NCBI RefSeq assembly: GCF_008831085.1
Contig: NZ_WBJY01000001.1
Location: 1,922,001-1,986,000, forward strand
DNA length: 64,000 bases
Direction of reading: 5' to 3'
Source of the DNA: Pseudoclavibacter endophyticus
GTDB lineage: Bacteria; Actinomycetota; Actinomycetes; Actinomycetales; Microbacteriaceae
This document shows positions 10,184 through 20,566 of this stretch, piece after piece. Each line of letters opens with the position of its first letter. The stretch's first letter is position 1. The position numbers and the translations under genes are program-made. A model generated the notes under the pieces. That model was not told the origin of the DNA. It made no database searches and saw nothing but the letters and a program-made list of their open reading frames with translations.

Positions 10184-11959
10184 TTAGAACGTCGTGGCGA
10201 TCTGCGGCCACGGCTGCGGCGACATCGGCACGCGGTTCTTCTGGAGCACGTACGCCATGACGTCGTGCCAGGCCGGGGCGGTCGCGGCACTCGACCTCAT
10301 CGTAGTCGGCTCCATGATCGATACCGAGACAACGTAGCGAGGATCATCAATGGGGGCGATCCCGGCCATCGACGTCATGTACTGCCCGGACAGGTAGCTG
10401 CCATCGCCGCCTGACACTTCCGCGGTGCCCGTCTTCACCCCGACGCGGTACCCGGGGATGGCGACCTCGGCGGCAGTGCTGCCCGACTGGGCGGTCGCCT
10501 CGAGCAGGGTGAGCGTCTGTTCGGCGGCCGCCGCTGACACGACCTGCGCTGGCTCGCCGGTTTCGTTGGGCGTGAGGGTGCCGTCGGGGGCGCGACAGCC
10601 CTCGATCAACTGCGCGGGCATGCGTACGCCGCCGTTCGCGAGGGCCTGATAGATGCTCGCCATCTGCGGCGCCGTCACGCTGAGGCCCTGTCCGAACATC
10701 GTGGCGTAGTTCGTCTGGCCGTCCCAGTCCTGCCAGTCGTGGAGCGTGCCCGGCTCCTCGCCGAGGAAGTCGACGGCGGTCGTCTGCCCGAGCCCGAATC
10801 TTTCGAGGTAGGAGTAGCGGTCGGCGGCGCTGAGCCGCTCCCCCATCAAGGCGATACCGATGTTCGACGAGCGAGCCATGATTCCGGCGGCCGTGAGCTT
10901 GATGTCGCCGTGATCCCAATCGTCACGGAAGGTCGCGTCGTTGCGGTCGAAGAGGCCGGGTACCACGAACTTCTCGTCCGGCGTCGACAGGCCTTGGTCG
11001 AAGGCGGCCGCAGCGGTCACGGCCTTCATCGTCGATCCGGGCTCGAATGGTGCCGTGAAGGCGCGGGACCCACGAGCATCCGGGTCGGCGAGCCCCGGGT
11101 TGTTCGGGTCGACGGTCGGGTACTCGGCGACCGCCACCAGCTTGCCCGTCTTGGCGTCCATGACCGTGATGTGCCCGTACTGACCGCCCATGGCGATGAC
11201 CTCTTGCGCGATCACCTGCTGCGCGTACCACTGGGTGTCGGCGTCGATCGTGAGCACGAGGTCGCCGCCCGACTGCATCTCGACCTCGGTCACCTCGCTG
11301 CCCGGGATCGGCACGCCGTCGGCGCCCGCCTCGTATGAGACGCTGCCATCGGTCCCCGCGAGGCACTTGTCCTGCGCGAGCTCGAGGCCGGCGAGCGGAT
11401 CACCGTAGGCGCCCTGCATGAATCCGGTGAGGTTCCCGGCCACGGCGCCGTTGGGGTAAGTCCGCGCCGGATGCCGCTCGTAGTAGAGCCACGGAATGCC
11501 GAGGGCCCTGATCTGCTCGTATTGCTCGAGCGTGACCATGCGCACGAGATAGCCGAAGTTGCTGTCGGGGTCGTCGGCGAGCACGCTGTCGACGAGCTCG
11601 ACGAGCTCCTGCGGGTCCTGCCCGGTGACGCTCGCGATGTCGGCGAGTGCCTCGTCTCGACTGACCTCGACGGTCTGGCCGTCCTCCCCGGTGCGCTCGA
11701 ACGCGCCGGCGTTGCGCGGCGACATCGTGATGTCGAAACGATCGACGCTTCCTGCGAGCACGGTGCCGTTGGCGTCGACGATCTGACCGCGGTCGCCCCA
11801 GACGGTCGACGTGATGCCGCGTCGCCCTTCGGCTTCCGCGTTGATCTCGCTCGCGCTGACGATCTGCACGTCGACGAGCCGCACGACGAAGGCCGCGACG
11901 ATGAGGCCGACCACGATGAGGATGGTGAGGCCGCGGGATCGGATCGAGATGCGCCGCAC
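10184..11959 (-). CDS. ftsI: Class B penicillin-binding protein / FtsI-type transpeptidase
   Basis: This septal D,D-transpeptidase cross-links new peptidoglycan with FtsW. The 591-residue protein has a short basic N-terminus, one membrane anchor (about 11-27), a PBP dimerisation domain with RGQIVDANG (57-65), and a transpeptidase domain with the three active-site motifs STMK (309-312), SSN (364-366) and KTG (509-511). The GTG at 11959 is preceded by GGGAG. It ends soon after the transpeptidase fold, with no PASTA domain. It lies between the ftsL-like gene and murE. Confidence 0.95.
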   Translation of the reverse strand: MRRISIRSRGLTILIVVGLIVAAFVVRLVDVQIVSASEINAEAEGRRGITSTVWGDRGQIVDANGTVLAGSVDRFDITMSPRNAGAFERTGEDGQTVEVSRDEALADIASVTGQDPQELVELVDSVLADDPDSNFGYLVRMVTLEQYEQIRALGIPWLYYERHPARTYPNGAVAGNLTGFMQGAYGDPLAGLELAQDKCLAGTDGSVSYEAGADGVPIPGSEVTEVEMQSGGDLVLTIDADTQWYAQQVIAQEVIAMGGQYGHITVMDAKTGKLVAVAEYPTVDPNNPGLADPDARGSRAFTAPFEPGSTMKAVTAAAAFDQGLSTPDEKFVVPGLFDRNDATFRDDWDHGDIKLTAAGIMARSSNIGIALMGERLSAADRYSYLERFGLGQTTAVDFLGEEPGTLHDWQDWDGQTNYATMFGQGLSVTAPQMASIYQALANGGVRMPAQLIEGCRAPDGTLTPNETGEPAQVVSAAAAEQTLTLLEATAQSGSTAAEVAIPGYRVGVKTGTAEVSGGDGSYLSGQYMTSMAGIAPIDDPRYVVSVSIMEPTTMRSSAATAPAWHDVMAYVLQKNRVPMSPQPWPQIATTF

Positions 11960-12021
11960 GCTGCTCCCTTCGATCGTGGCACCGGCCTGCGGACCGGACG
12001 GGGCCGGTCCGTCGAGGCGAG

Positions 12022-12708
12022 CTAGTGGGTCGTCGGCGCCTCGAGTTCGGTTGCCGACGGTACGTCACCCTCGCCGCCCTCGGCGGACGAATCGCCGTCA
12101 GGGGCCTCAGCCGGGGCGACATTCGGGTTCGCCGCGTTCGGCGCGGTTGGGTGCAGGGCCTCATTGCCGACGAGCGCGGGGTCGATCGGCGGTGCCACCG
12201 CGGAGTCGCCGCCCGTGCTCTGACCGGCGCCGGTGTCGAGGATGGCGAAACTCTCGCCGGGCACCATGCCCATCTCGGTCGCCTGCTCTGCGAGGTGCTG
12301 CGGAGAGCTCAGGCCTGCGACGTCCTCGCCGAGCGCGGTGGCCGCGCGGTCGAGCCGGATCTGCTGCGCCTCGAGCTGCGCGACCTCGTAGGCGCCCTGC
12401 TGGACGGCGATGCTCAGCGCGAGCTGTCCGACGAGCACGGCGCTCATGAGGGCGAGCGAGGCGATGACCCACTTCAGTGCCGGTCGCGAACGGACAGCGA
12501 TGCCCGGGACGAGTCGCAGGTTCGGTGCCGGCGTCGGCGCTTTGGAAGCACCCCTGCGCGGGGCCGCCGACGCCTTCCCCGCACGCCGAGGAGGGCGCCC
12601 CCCGACCGTCTGGGTCGCGGCCCCGCGGTGCCGAGTGCCGACCGACCGGGCGGGGGCCGCGGACGCCCGGCGCGCGCGCGTGCGGCTGTCGCGTGCGGGC
12701 GCCGTCAT
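12022..12708 (-). CDS. FtsL-like bitopic division protein
   Basis: In position and architecture this is the FtsL-type partner of FtsQ/FtsB. A basic Ala/Pro/Arg-rich cytoplasmic tail of about 75 residues precedes one transmembrane helix ([20 protein letters not shown]). A short coiled-coil-like periplasmic stretch ([20 protein letters not shown]) follows, with a conserved-looking [18 protein letters not shown]. The last ~80 residues are low-complexity Ser/Ala/Glu. FtsL sequences diverge strongly, so the call rests mainly on topology and on the rsmH-ftsL-ftsI gene order. The start overlaps the rsmH stop. Confidence 0.8.
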
Positions 12709-13712
12709 GACTCGTGCCTCAGAACTCGCTCGGCCCCGCGCAGACGCACGGGGATGGCTCGCGGATTCATGGCGGCCTCGGATTCGCCGGCCCGCTCGGC
12801 GCCGCGGACGAGCAGGGCGAACTCGGGGCGATGCTCCGGCAGCTCGACGGGAAGCCTGGCGGGGGCGGTCGACGTGGATGCGCGTTGGAAGAATCGCTTG
12901 ACGAGCCGGTCTTCCAACGACTGGTACGACATGACAACGATGCGCCCGCCGACGGCGAGCCGCCGCATCGCCGCCGGCACGGCGCGCTCGATCGCCGCGA
13001 GCTCGCTGTTCACCTCGACGCGCAGCGCCTGGAACACCCGTTTCGCCGGATGACCGGACGCGCGGAGGGCGGCGGGCGTCGCGGCTTGCAGCACGTCGAC
13101 GAGCGCGGCCGTCGTGCGGATGGGGGCCCGCTCGCGCGCGGCGACGATGCGGCTCGCGTACCTGGGCGCGAGCTTCTCGTCGCCGTACCGGTAGAAAAGG
13201 TCCCGCAGCTCCGCCTCGGTGTACGAGGCGAGGATGTCGGCCGCGGTCGTGCCGGCCGACTGATCCATTCTCATGTCGAGCGGAGCGTCGCGTGCGTACG
13301 AGAATCCCCGCTCGGGCTGGTCGAGCTGCAGCGACGAGACGCCGAGGTCGAACAGCACACCGTTAATGGCGGAGATGCCGAGGTCGTCGAGGGCGGGCTC
13401 GAGCTCGTCGAACACCGCGTGGACGAACGAGGCCCGGTCGCCGAATCGCTCGAGTCTGCGCCGAGCGAGGTCCAGGGCGTCGGTGTCCCGGTCGAACCCG
13501 ACGAGGCGTACGGTCGGGCACCGCTCGAGGAGCGCCTCGGCGTGACCGCCCATGCCGAGCGTCGCGTCGACGACCACGGCGCCTGGGGCCTCAAGTGCGG
13601 GCGCCAAGAGATCGACGCAGCGGTCGCGGAGCACGGGGACGTGAACGTCGGCGGCCGCGTGTGAGCGGTCCGCCTCGCTGCCGTTCGGCGTCGCTGGTGT
13701 CGAGTCGGTCAT
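12705..13712 (-). CDS. rsmH: 16S rRNA (cytosine(1402)-N(4))-methyltransferase RsmH
   Basis: RsmH (MraW) methylates C1402 of 16S rRNA using S-adenosylmethionine. The SAM-binding loop [16 protein letters not shown] lies near the N-terminus after [14 protein letters not shown]. Later family motifs are [26 protein letters not shown] and [11 protein letters not shown]. The ATG at 13712 leaves the mraW RNA hairpins in the leader. An in-frame ATG at 13748 would place the start nearly on top of them. It overlaps the ftsL-like gene by four bases. Confidence 0.94.
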
Positions 13713-13753
13713 CGTCGCCCCGCCCTGTTCGTGCGTCCCGATCCCCATCCATT

Positions 13754-13817
13754 CCGTCCTGCCACCGGGGAAGGTGTGTCAGGGCGATCCGTTCTGCTGC
13801 CGGGGAAGGTGCCTCAG
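13754..13817 (-). ncRNA. mraW RNA motif: two hairpins with CUUCCCC loops in the rsmH leader
   Basis: Two 29-base near-identical units (13754-13782 and 13789-13817, 24 of 29 bases equal, 35-base period) lie between mraZ and rsmH. Read on the minus strand, each folds as CTG...CAG enclosing a loop with ACCTTCCCCG. The stem position six bases in is A-T in one copy and G-C in the other, a compensatory change that supports pairing. Conserved hairpins with CUUCCCC loops upstream of mraW are a published actinobacterial cis-RNA motif, recalled here and not searched. The function is unknown. The loop resembles anti-Shine-Dalgarno sequence. Confidence 0.75.
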
Positions 13818-13850
13818 AAGCGGCGAACGGCTGGGGGTCGCGGCGCACGA

Positions 13851-14282
13851 TCAGAAGAGTCCGGGGATCACCTCCTCGGCGGTCTCGGAGAATGCGGCCT
13901 CGTTCTCGGTCACGTAGTCGTTCCACGCGGTCGCGTCCCACACCTCGGCGCGGGTGCCGGCCCCGATGACGGCAAGCTCACGGCCGAGGCCGGCGTACTG
14001 GCGCAGCTGCGCGGGGATCGTGACGCGACCCTGCTTGTCGGGCACCTCGGCGTGAGCGCCGGAGAGCAACAGGCGGAGGTAGTCACGCGCCTGTTTGCTC
14101 GTGACGGGCGCCTGGCGGATGCGGTCGTGCAGATCTTGGAACTCGGCGTTCGAGAACACGTACACGCAGCGATCCTGCCCGCGGGTCATCACGAGGCCGC
14201 CCTCGAGCTCGTCGCGGAACTTGGCCGGCAGGATGAGCCGGCCCTTCTCGTCGAGCTTCGGCGAGTACGTGCCGAGAAACAT
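13851..14282 (-). CDS. mraZ: Transcriptional regulator MraZ
   Basis: MraZ is the first gene of the dcw cluster and regulates it by binding repeats in its own promoter. The 143-residue protein has two AbrB-like SpoVT/MraZ halves: [23 protein letters not shown] at the N-terminus (split here as [14 protein letters not shown] and LILPAKFR) and the second [18 protein letters not shown]. The ATG at 14282 is preceded by AAGGGAG. The array of boxes at 14316-14342 lies just upstream. Confidence 0.95.
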   Translation of the reverse strand: MFLGTYSPKLDEKGRLILPAKFRDELEGGLVMTRGQDRCVYVFSNAEFQDLHDRIRQAPVTSKQARDYLRLLLSGAHAEVPDKQGRVTIPAQLRQYAGLGRELAVIGAGTRAEVWDATAWNDYVTENEAAFSETAEEVIPGLF

Positions 14283-14315
14283 GCACGCGCTCCCTTCGCT
14301 CGGTCGATCCGCATA

Positions 14316-14342
14316 ACTCCACTTTACTCCACATCCCCCCAC
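14316..14342 (-). promoter_or_regulatory. MraZ box array upstream of mraZ
   Basis: On the minus strand three boxes, GTGGGGG, GTGGAGT and GTGGAGT, start exactly 10 bases apart, 34 bases before the mraZ start. MraZ is known to bind tandem G-rich repeats (TGGGN or GTGGAG-type) with about one helical turn between them. The array is a strong candidate for autoregulation of the dcw operon promoter. Confidence 0.75.
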
Positions 14343-14414
14343 CTATGTCGCCCTTTGGGCGATTTATCGCGGATACCGCCTGCGAGTTCCTTGAGATTCC
14401 GCGTGAAGTGCCGG

Positions 14415-14430
14415 GTGGAGCGAAGTGGAG
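14415..14430 (+). promoter_or_regulatory. Extra GTGGAG pair in opposite orientation
   Basis: GTGGAG occurs at 14415 and 14425 on the plus strand, again exactly 10 bases apart. A further pair (GTGGAT at 14574, GTGGAG at 14584) lies beyond the terminator hairpin. They have the core and spacing of the MraZ boxes but the opposite strand. Together with the terminator they account for the 326-base gene-free stretch 14283-14608. Function is inferred only from the repeat. Confidence 0.35.
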
Positions 14431-14518
14431 CGAAACCGCGAGCGGTGGCGCGGGCGGTGGCGCGGGCGGACGGCTCGCCGGCTCGCCGGCGCGGGGCGAG
14501 CCGGCGGGAGGGCACGAA

Positions 14519-14554
14519 AAAGGGCGGGACCGGAGTGATCCGGTCCCGCCCTTT
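14519..14554 (-). terminator. Rho-independent terminator of the DUF3040 gene
   Basis: A perfect 15-base-pair hairpin (AAAGGGCGGGACCGG, loop of six, CCGGTCCCGCCCTTT) lies 55 bases after the stop of the gene at 14609-15034. On the minus strand it is followed by five T, which makes it a classical terminator insulating the dcw promoter from upstream transcription. Confidence 0.85.
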
Positions 14555-14608
14555 GCGCGCTCAGGGTGCGCGAGTGGATGGAAGTGGAGGCCGCGAAGGC
14601 CTCACAGG

Positions 14609-15034
14609 TCAGTCACCGTTGCGGCGACGATCCCAGCGGTCTTCGAGGCGATCCATGAAGCCGCCCCCCTGTGCGGTCGCGCCGCCGGTGGCGCCGCCCT
14701 TCGTCGCGTTCGACCCCTTGGCCGTCGTGGCGGTCGGCACGTCGTCGCCCGAGCCGCTCTCGGTGCCCGCCTTGCGGTTGCCGCGACGGAATGCGAGCAG
14801 CACGCCGAGCAGCATCACGACGAATCCGGCGATGCCGATGACGGGCTGCTGGAACGAGAGCCCGACCATCACGATGCCGAGGCCGACCGCGACCGCGAGG
14901 ATGGCGAGCACGATGGATCGGGTCGAGACGGTCTGAGCCGACCGAGGCGCGGTCGACATCACGTCGGCCTCGTTCTGATAGAGATGCCGTTCCATCTCAT
15001 CGAGCAGTCGCTGCTCTTGCTCGGAGAGTGCCAT
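14609..15034 (-). CDS. DUF3040 membrane protein
   Basis: DUF3040 proteins are small actinobacterial membrane proteins of unknown function, often found beside the dcw cluster. The 141 residues start with the family's MALSEQEQRLLDEMERHL, then a linker and two adjacent membrane helices (IVLAILAVAVGLGIVMVG and VIGIAGFVVMLLGVLLAF). A Gly/Thr/Lys-rich tail ends in DRLEDRWDRRR. The ATG at 15034 has GTGAGG upstream. It is a single-gene unit with its own terminator and lies divergent from the prenyl synthase gene. Confidence 0.85.
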   Translation of the reverse strand: MALSEQEQRLLDEMERHLYQNEADVMSTAPRSAQTVSTRSIVLAILAVAVGLGIVMVGLSFQQPVIGIAGFVVMLLGVLLAFRRGNRKAGTESGSGDDVPTATTAKGSNATKGGATGGATAQGGGFMDRLEDRWDRRRNGD

Positions 15035-15114
15035 GGCAGACCTCACGCCTTTCGAACATGTACGACGCGGACGCCCGCGTACTCAGTCGCCCATTCTATG
15101 CGGAGCGTGCACCC

Positions 15115-15127
15115 TAGGGTAGAGAGG
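15115..15127 (+). promoter_or_regulatory. Putative -10 element for a leaderless idsA transcript
   Basis: TAGGGT at 15115-15120 ends seven bases before the GTG start at 15127, the spacing expected if transcription begins at the start codon itself. No convincing -35 was seen, so this is a weak call. Confidence 0.35.
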
Positions 15128-16203
15128 TGACTGATAGTTCCGTGCTGGTAGACCTCGTGAACGCTCGCCTCGCGAAGTTGATCGCCGAGCAGCGCGAGCG
15201 GTTTGAAGGTATCAGTCGCGAGCTCGATGCCGTCTTTGGGCACGCCCGACGATTCACGGCGGGCGGCAAGCGACTGCGAGCCCAGTTCTGCGCCGCGGGT
15301 TTCCGCGCGATGGGCGCCGCCGACGCGCCCGCGCTGCCCGACGCCGCGGCCGCGCTCGAGCTCTTCCACGCCGCCGCCCTCGCGCACGACGACGTCATCG
15401 ACCGATCCGATACTCGGCGCGGAGCCCCCTCGACGCATCGCGCCTTCGAGGCCCACCACGGGGCGTCCGGCTGGGCGGGCGACGGGGCGCGGTTCGGTGA
15501 GGCGGCCGCGATCCTCGTGGGCGACCTCCTGTTGACCTGGAGCGATGACCTCTTCGTCGCGGCGTGCGCTGCCGTCGACCCGACCGCGGCGGAGGCCGCA
15601 CGCGGCGAGATCTCGCGGATGCGGGTCGAGGTGACACTGGGGCAGTACCTCGACGTGGCGGAGGAGCATGCCTGGCCGACGGTGCCCGTCGGCGAGCGAG
15701 CCGAGCGAGCCATCACGATCGCGGTCTCCAAGTCGGCCCGGTACAGCATCGAGGCACCGCTCGTGATCGGCGCCAGACTCGCCGGCGCCGACGACGAACG
15801 GGTCGACGCGATTCGCGCCTTCGGCACGCCACTCGGCCTCGCCTTCCAGTTGCGCGACGACGTGCTTGGCGTCTTCGGCGACGCGGAGATCATGGGTAAG
15901 CCCGCGGGCGACGATCTGCGCGAGGGCAAGCGCACGTATCTCATCGCGCGCTTCTCTGACCGGTCGAGCGACGCCGAGCGCGAGTGGTTCGACGCCCGCC
16001 TCGGGCGCGACGACCTCGACGAGGCCACCGTTGCCGAGCTGCAGCGCCGCATCCGCGGCTGCGGCGCGCTCGACGACGTCGAGGCCGAGATCGCCCGATT
16101 GCTCGGCGAGGCGCTGACGGCGCTCGATTCGGCGGGGTTGGACGCTGCATCGCGCGGGATGCTCGAGCGCCTCGCTCGCCGAACGGCGGCGCGCGACTAC
16201 TGA
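15127..16203 (+). CDS. idsA: Polyprenyl (geranylgeranyl-type) diphosphate synthase
   Basis: This trans-prenyltransferase condenses isopentenyl diphosphate onto allylic diphosphates for carotenoid, quinone or polyprenol lipids. The 358-residue protein has the first Asp-rich motif HDDVIDRSDTRRG near residue 88, GGKRLRAQFC at the IPP site and the second Asp motif QLRDDVLGVFGD near 240. Chain length cannot be set from sequence alone. In M. tuberculosis the homologous idsA2 lies near the Rv2175c-pknL pair, as it does here. Confidence 0.9.
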   Translation: MTDSSVLVDLVNARLAKLIAEQRERFEGISRELDAVFGHARRFTAGGKRLRAQFCAAGFRAMGAADAPALPDAAAALELFHAAALAHDDVIDRSDTRRGAPSTHRAFEAHHGASGWAGDGARFGEAAAILVGDLLLTWSDDLFVAACAAVDPTAAEAARGEISRMRVEVTLGQYLDVAEEHAWPTVPVGERAERAITIAVSKSARYSIEAPLVIGARLAGADDERVDAIRAFGTPLGLAFQLRDDVLGVFGDAEIMGKPAGDDLREGKRTYLIARFSDRSSDAEREWFDARLGRDDLDEATVAELQRRIRGCGALDDVEAEIARLLGEALTALDSAGLDAASRGMLERLARRTAARDY

Positions 16204-16210
16204 GCCTCGC

Positions 16211-16236
16211 CGGAATGCAGCCACCGCGGCATTCCG
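16211..16236 (+). terminator. Hairpin after idsA, possible terminator
   Basis: CGGAATGC and GCATTCCG form an eight-pair stem with a ten-base loop, seven bases after the idsA stop and before the convergent Rv2175c-like gene. No T-run follows, so termination is only suggested. The rest of 16237-16336 shows nothing recognisable. Confidence 0.4.
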
Positions 16237-16336
16237 AGTGCACTCAGACGGGCGACACGCCGAGCATCCTCCGCGCCGTGGCACCAGCGACACCGGATTT
16301 GCCAGGCTCCCCGGCGGACGGGTCGGCGGTTGGCGG

Positions 16337-16705
16337 CTAGATCGCGAGGAGTTGCACGCTGTGGCGGACCTGCGTCTTGCGGCCCTCGCGCAGGGCGTCC
16401 ACGGGCGCCGCGCCGAGCGCGTCGTCGTCGGTGAGCAGCCAGGTCATGATCTCGTCGTCGCTGAGTCCGGCATCGAACAGCAGTATGAGCGTGCCGCGAA
16501 GGCCGGGAACGGGCTCGCCATCCTTGAGGAAGTCGGCCGGCACCCGGGGTTCGCCGTCGATGCGGAGACTGAGCAGATGCCGTTCCTGCACGAGTCTCGA
16601 GACCTTGCCGGCGGAGAGCCCGAGCAGGTCACCGACCTGCGGGAGCGTCAGCCACTCACGAGCGGCGTACACGGCGGACACGGAGGGAGCGGACGCGTCA
16701 GACAC
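16337..16705 (-). CDS. Rv2175c-type DNA-binding protein
   Basis: The 122-residue protein has an N-terminal winged-helix/HTH segment (WLTLPQVGDLLGLSAGKVSRLVQERHLL). It ends in the family's C-terminal pattern (PADFLKDGEPVPGLRGTLILLFDAGLSDDEIMTWLL, seen as LRGTLILLFDAGLSDDE and the flanking motifs). M. tuberculosis Rv2175c is a DNA-binding substrate of the kinase PknL, and the kinase gene lies just beyond the next gene here. GTG at 16705 is the chosen start. An in-frame ATG at 16777 would add 24 residues of unlike composition. Confidence 0.85.
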   Translation of the reverse strand: MSDASAPSVSAVYAAREWLTLPQVGDLLGLSAGKVSRLVQERHLLSLRIDGEPRVPADFLKDGEPVPGLRGTLILLFDAGLSDDEIMTWLLTDDDALGAAPVDALREGRKTQVRHSVQLLAI

Positions 16706-16845
16706 GAGGACATCGTCGCACGGAGTGGCCCCGCTCGTCACGACAATGCCGACACGCCAGCCAACATCGCGTGACACTTACACAACATCAGTCACACTCG
16801 TCACATCACTCGGTGCACCGGCCGACGCCCCGGGAAGGGATGCGC

Positions 16846-17411
16846 ATGACGATCGCGATGGACCCCACTCACCCCCTCGCCGCCGCGCTGCGTCTCGGCG
16901 CGCGACGACTCGCCGACGCCACCCACCCCCGGCGCCGCGCAGCGCGGGCGGCCGCAGCGACGGTCACTGCAGCGGCGTCGCCGCGCGCGCCGCGCACGTA
17001 CCGCGTCAGGCCCGGCGACACGGCCGCGTCAATCGCGATCGCGCACGGCCTCAGCGCGGCATCGCTGCTCGTGCGCAACGGCATGCGGCTGCGCGATGAG
17101 CCCGTCCCCGGGACCGAACTCATTGTCGAGCGGGGTGGTGCCGGCTGCCGTGAAGCGCGGCGCCTCGAGCCCGTTGACATCACGCGGCACGCGGTGATGC
17201 CAGGTGAAAGCGTTGCGGACCTGTGCCGGCGCTTCGGCGTCTCGACCCGTGTCCTCCTGGCCGCGAACGGACTCGCGACCGCGTCGTGCGTGACGCCGGG
17301 GGTCGTGCTCGTCGTGCCCACGTCGACGGACCCGCGCGACACCGGCGAAGTGCCGGTCGACGCGGGAACCACGGCCGGCGGCGGCGCCAGCGGAGTTTCT
17401 GGGCGCAGCCG

Positions 17412-17415
<4 letters not shown>
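16846..17415 (+). CDS. Two-LysM-domain protein upstream of PASTA kinase
   Basis: The 189-residue protein carries two LysM peptidoglycan-binding modules: TYRVRPGDTAASIAIAHGL to GTELIV (about 55-95) and HAVMPGESVADLCRRFGV to VVLVVP (about 112-155). The N-terminal 50 residues are Ala/Arg-rich, with no clear signal peptide or membrane segment. That is odd for a wall binder, so export may use another route or the start may differ. ATG at 16846 has GAAGG seven bases upstream; ATG at 16840 is an alternative. Its stop overlaps the kinase start as ATGA. Confidence 0.8.
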
Positions 17416-19475
<2,060 letters not shown>

Positions 19476-19522
19476 CCCCTCCCGCGGAATCGCGCCGAGA
19501 AAGGTCCAGGCGTTCCGAGCTG

Positions 19523-20365
19523 CTACTGCTTCTCGGGCGGCTTGCTCCCGCCGAACGTGTTCGACCCACCGCCGTCGAGCTGCAGCACCTGCGCCGTGAC
19601 GTGGCTCGTTCGCTCATCGGCGAAGAACGACACGGCGTTGCCGACGTCTTCGGGCATCCCGACGCGGCCGACGGCGATGCGATCTGCCCACTGCGCGAGC
19701 ACCTGCTCACGGTCCTGCTCCGAGCGCCCGAGCATCGAGCGGCTCGTTCCGACCAGGCCGGGTGCGATGGCGTTGACGGTGATCCCCCACGCGGCGACGT
19801 CCATCGCGAGCGCGCGCGTGAGTCCGAGGACGCCCGCCTTCGTCGCCGAGTACGCGGCAGAGCGTGCGGCGGGCGTGATACCGGCCATGGAGGAGATGTT
19901 GACGATGCGGCCGTACCGCCGCTCGCGCATCCTGGCGATGGCGGCGCGGCACATGAGGAACGTGCCGGTGAGGTTGATACGCAGCGACTCGTCCCAGGCC
20001 TCGAGCGGCACCTCGGCGACGTCGGCGCGGTCGGGACCCTGCGGCATCGCGGCGTTGTTCACGAGCACGTCGAGCCGCCCGAACGCGGCGTCGACCTCGG
20101 CGAACATGCGCTCGACGTCATCGCGCTCCCCGATGTCGCCGAGCACCGCGACCGCCTCGGTGCCGCCCGCCCTCAGGTCGGCGACGAGCCGGTCGAGCCC
20201 CGACTCCGCTGTCGCGACGACCTGCCCCGCGTTCGGCACACCGGCCGGCGCGCGGTCCGTCGCGACGATCGCGAACCCGTCGTCGGCCAACCTGCGGGCG
20301 ATCCCCTGCCCCGCTCCGTCCGGCTTTCCGCATCCGGTGATCATCGCGACGCGGGTCTCGGTCAT
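19523..20365 (-). CDS. Short-chain dehydrogenase/reductase
   Basis: An NAD(P)-dependent SDR oxidoreductase of unknown substrate, 280 residues. The Rossmann start is TGCGKPDGAGQGIAR (a variant of TGxxxGxG). NNA is in VLVNNAAM, the catalytic Ser is in NISSMAG, and the YxxxK pair is in AAYSATKAG. The C-terminus DGGGSNTFGG is typical of classical SDRs. The ATG at 20365 has AAGGGAG upstream. It lies convergent to the kinase gene, with only 47 bases and no clear terminator between. Confidence 0.9.
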   Translation of the reverse strand: MTETRVAMITGCGKPDGAGQGIARRLADDGFAIVATDRAPAGVPNAGQVVATAESGLDRLVADLRAGGTEAVAVLGDIGERDDVERMFAEVDAAFGRLDVLVNNAAMPQGPDRADVAEVPLEAWDESLRINLTGTFLMCRAAIARMRERRYGRIVNISSMAGITPAARSAAYSATKAGVLGLTRALAMDVAAWGITVNAIAPGLVGTSRSMLGRSEQDREQVLAQWADRIAVGRVGMPEDVGNAVSFFADERTSHVTAQVLQLDGGGSNTFGGSKPPEKQ

Positions 20366-20384
20366 GAAGCACTCCCTTGGGTCG

Positions 20385-20404
20385 GCCGGGCGACATCGCC
20401 CGGC
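20385..20404 (-). terminator. Short GC hairpin in the aroG-SDR gap
   Basis: GCCGGGCG and CGCCCGGC pair across a four-base loop, 20 bases before the SDR start and 162 bases after the aroG stop. It could be a U-less terminator for aroG or a leader hairpin of the SDR gene. The rest of the 201-base gap shows nothing else. Confidence 0.35.
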
Positions 20405-20566
20405 GCTCGGCGGACGCCAGTCTGCCGATCCAGGCCGTCGCCCGCGGCCTGAGTTCCGCGGCGCGGAAGCACGGGCGCCGTCTCAGGTTCGGGCCTGACG
20501 CCGCCTCGAGGGCTCGCACGAGACGACGCGACGGCCGGTCGCCCGCCGCGCCGCCGTGTCCGGGAC

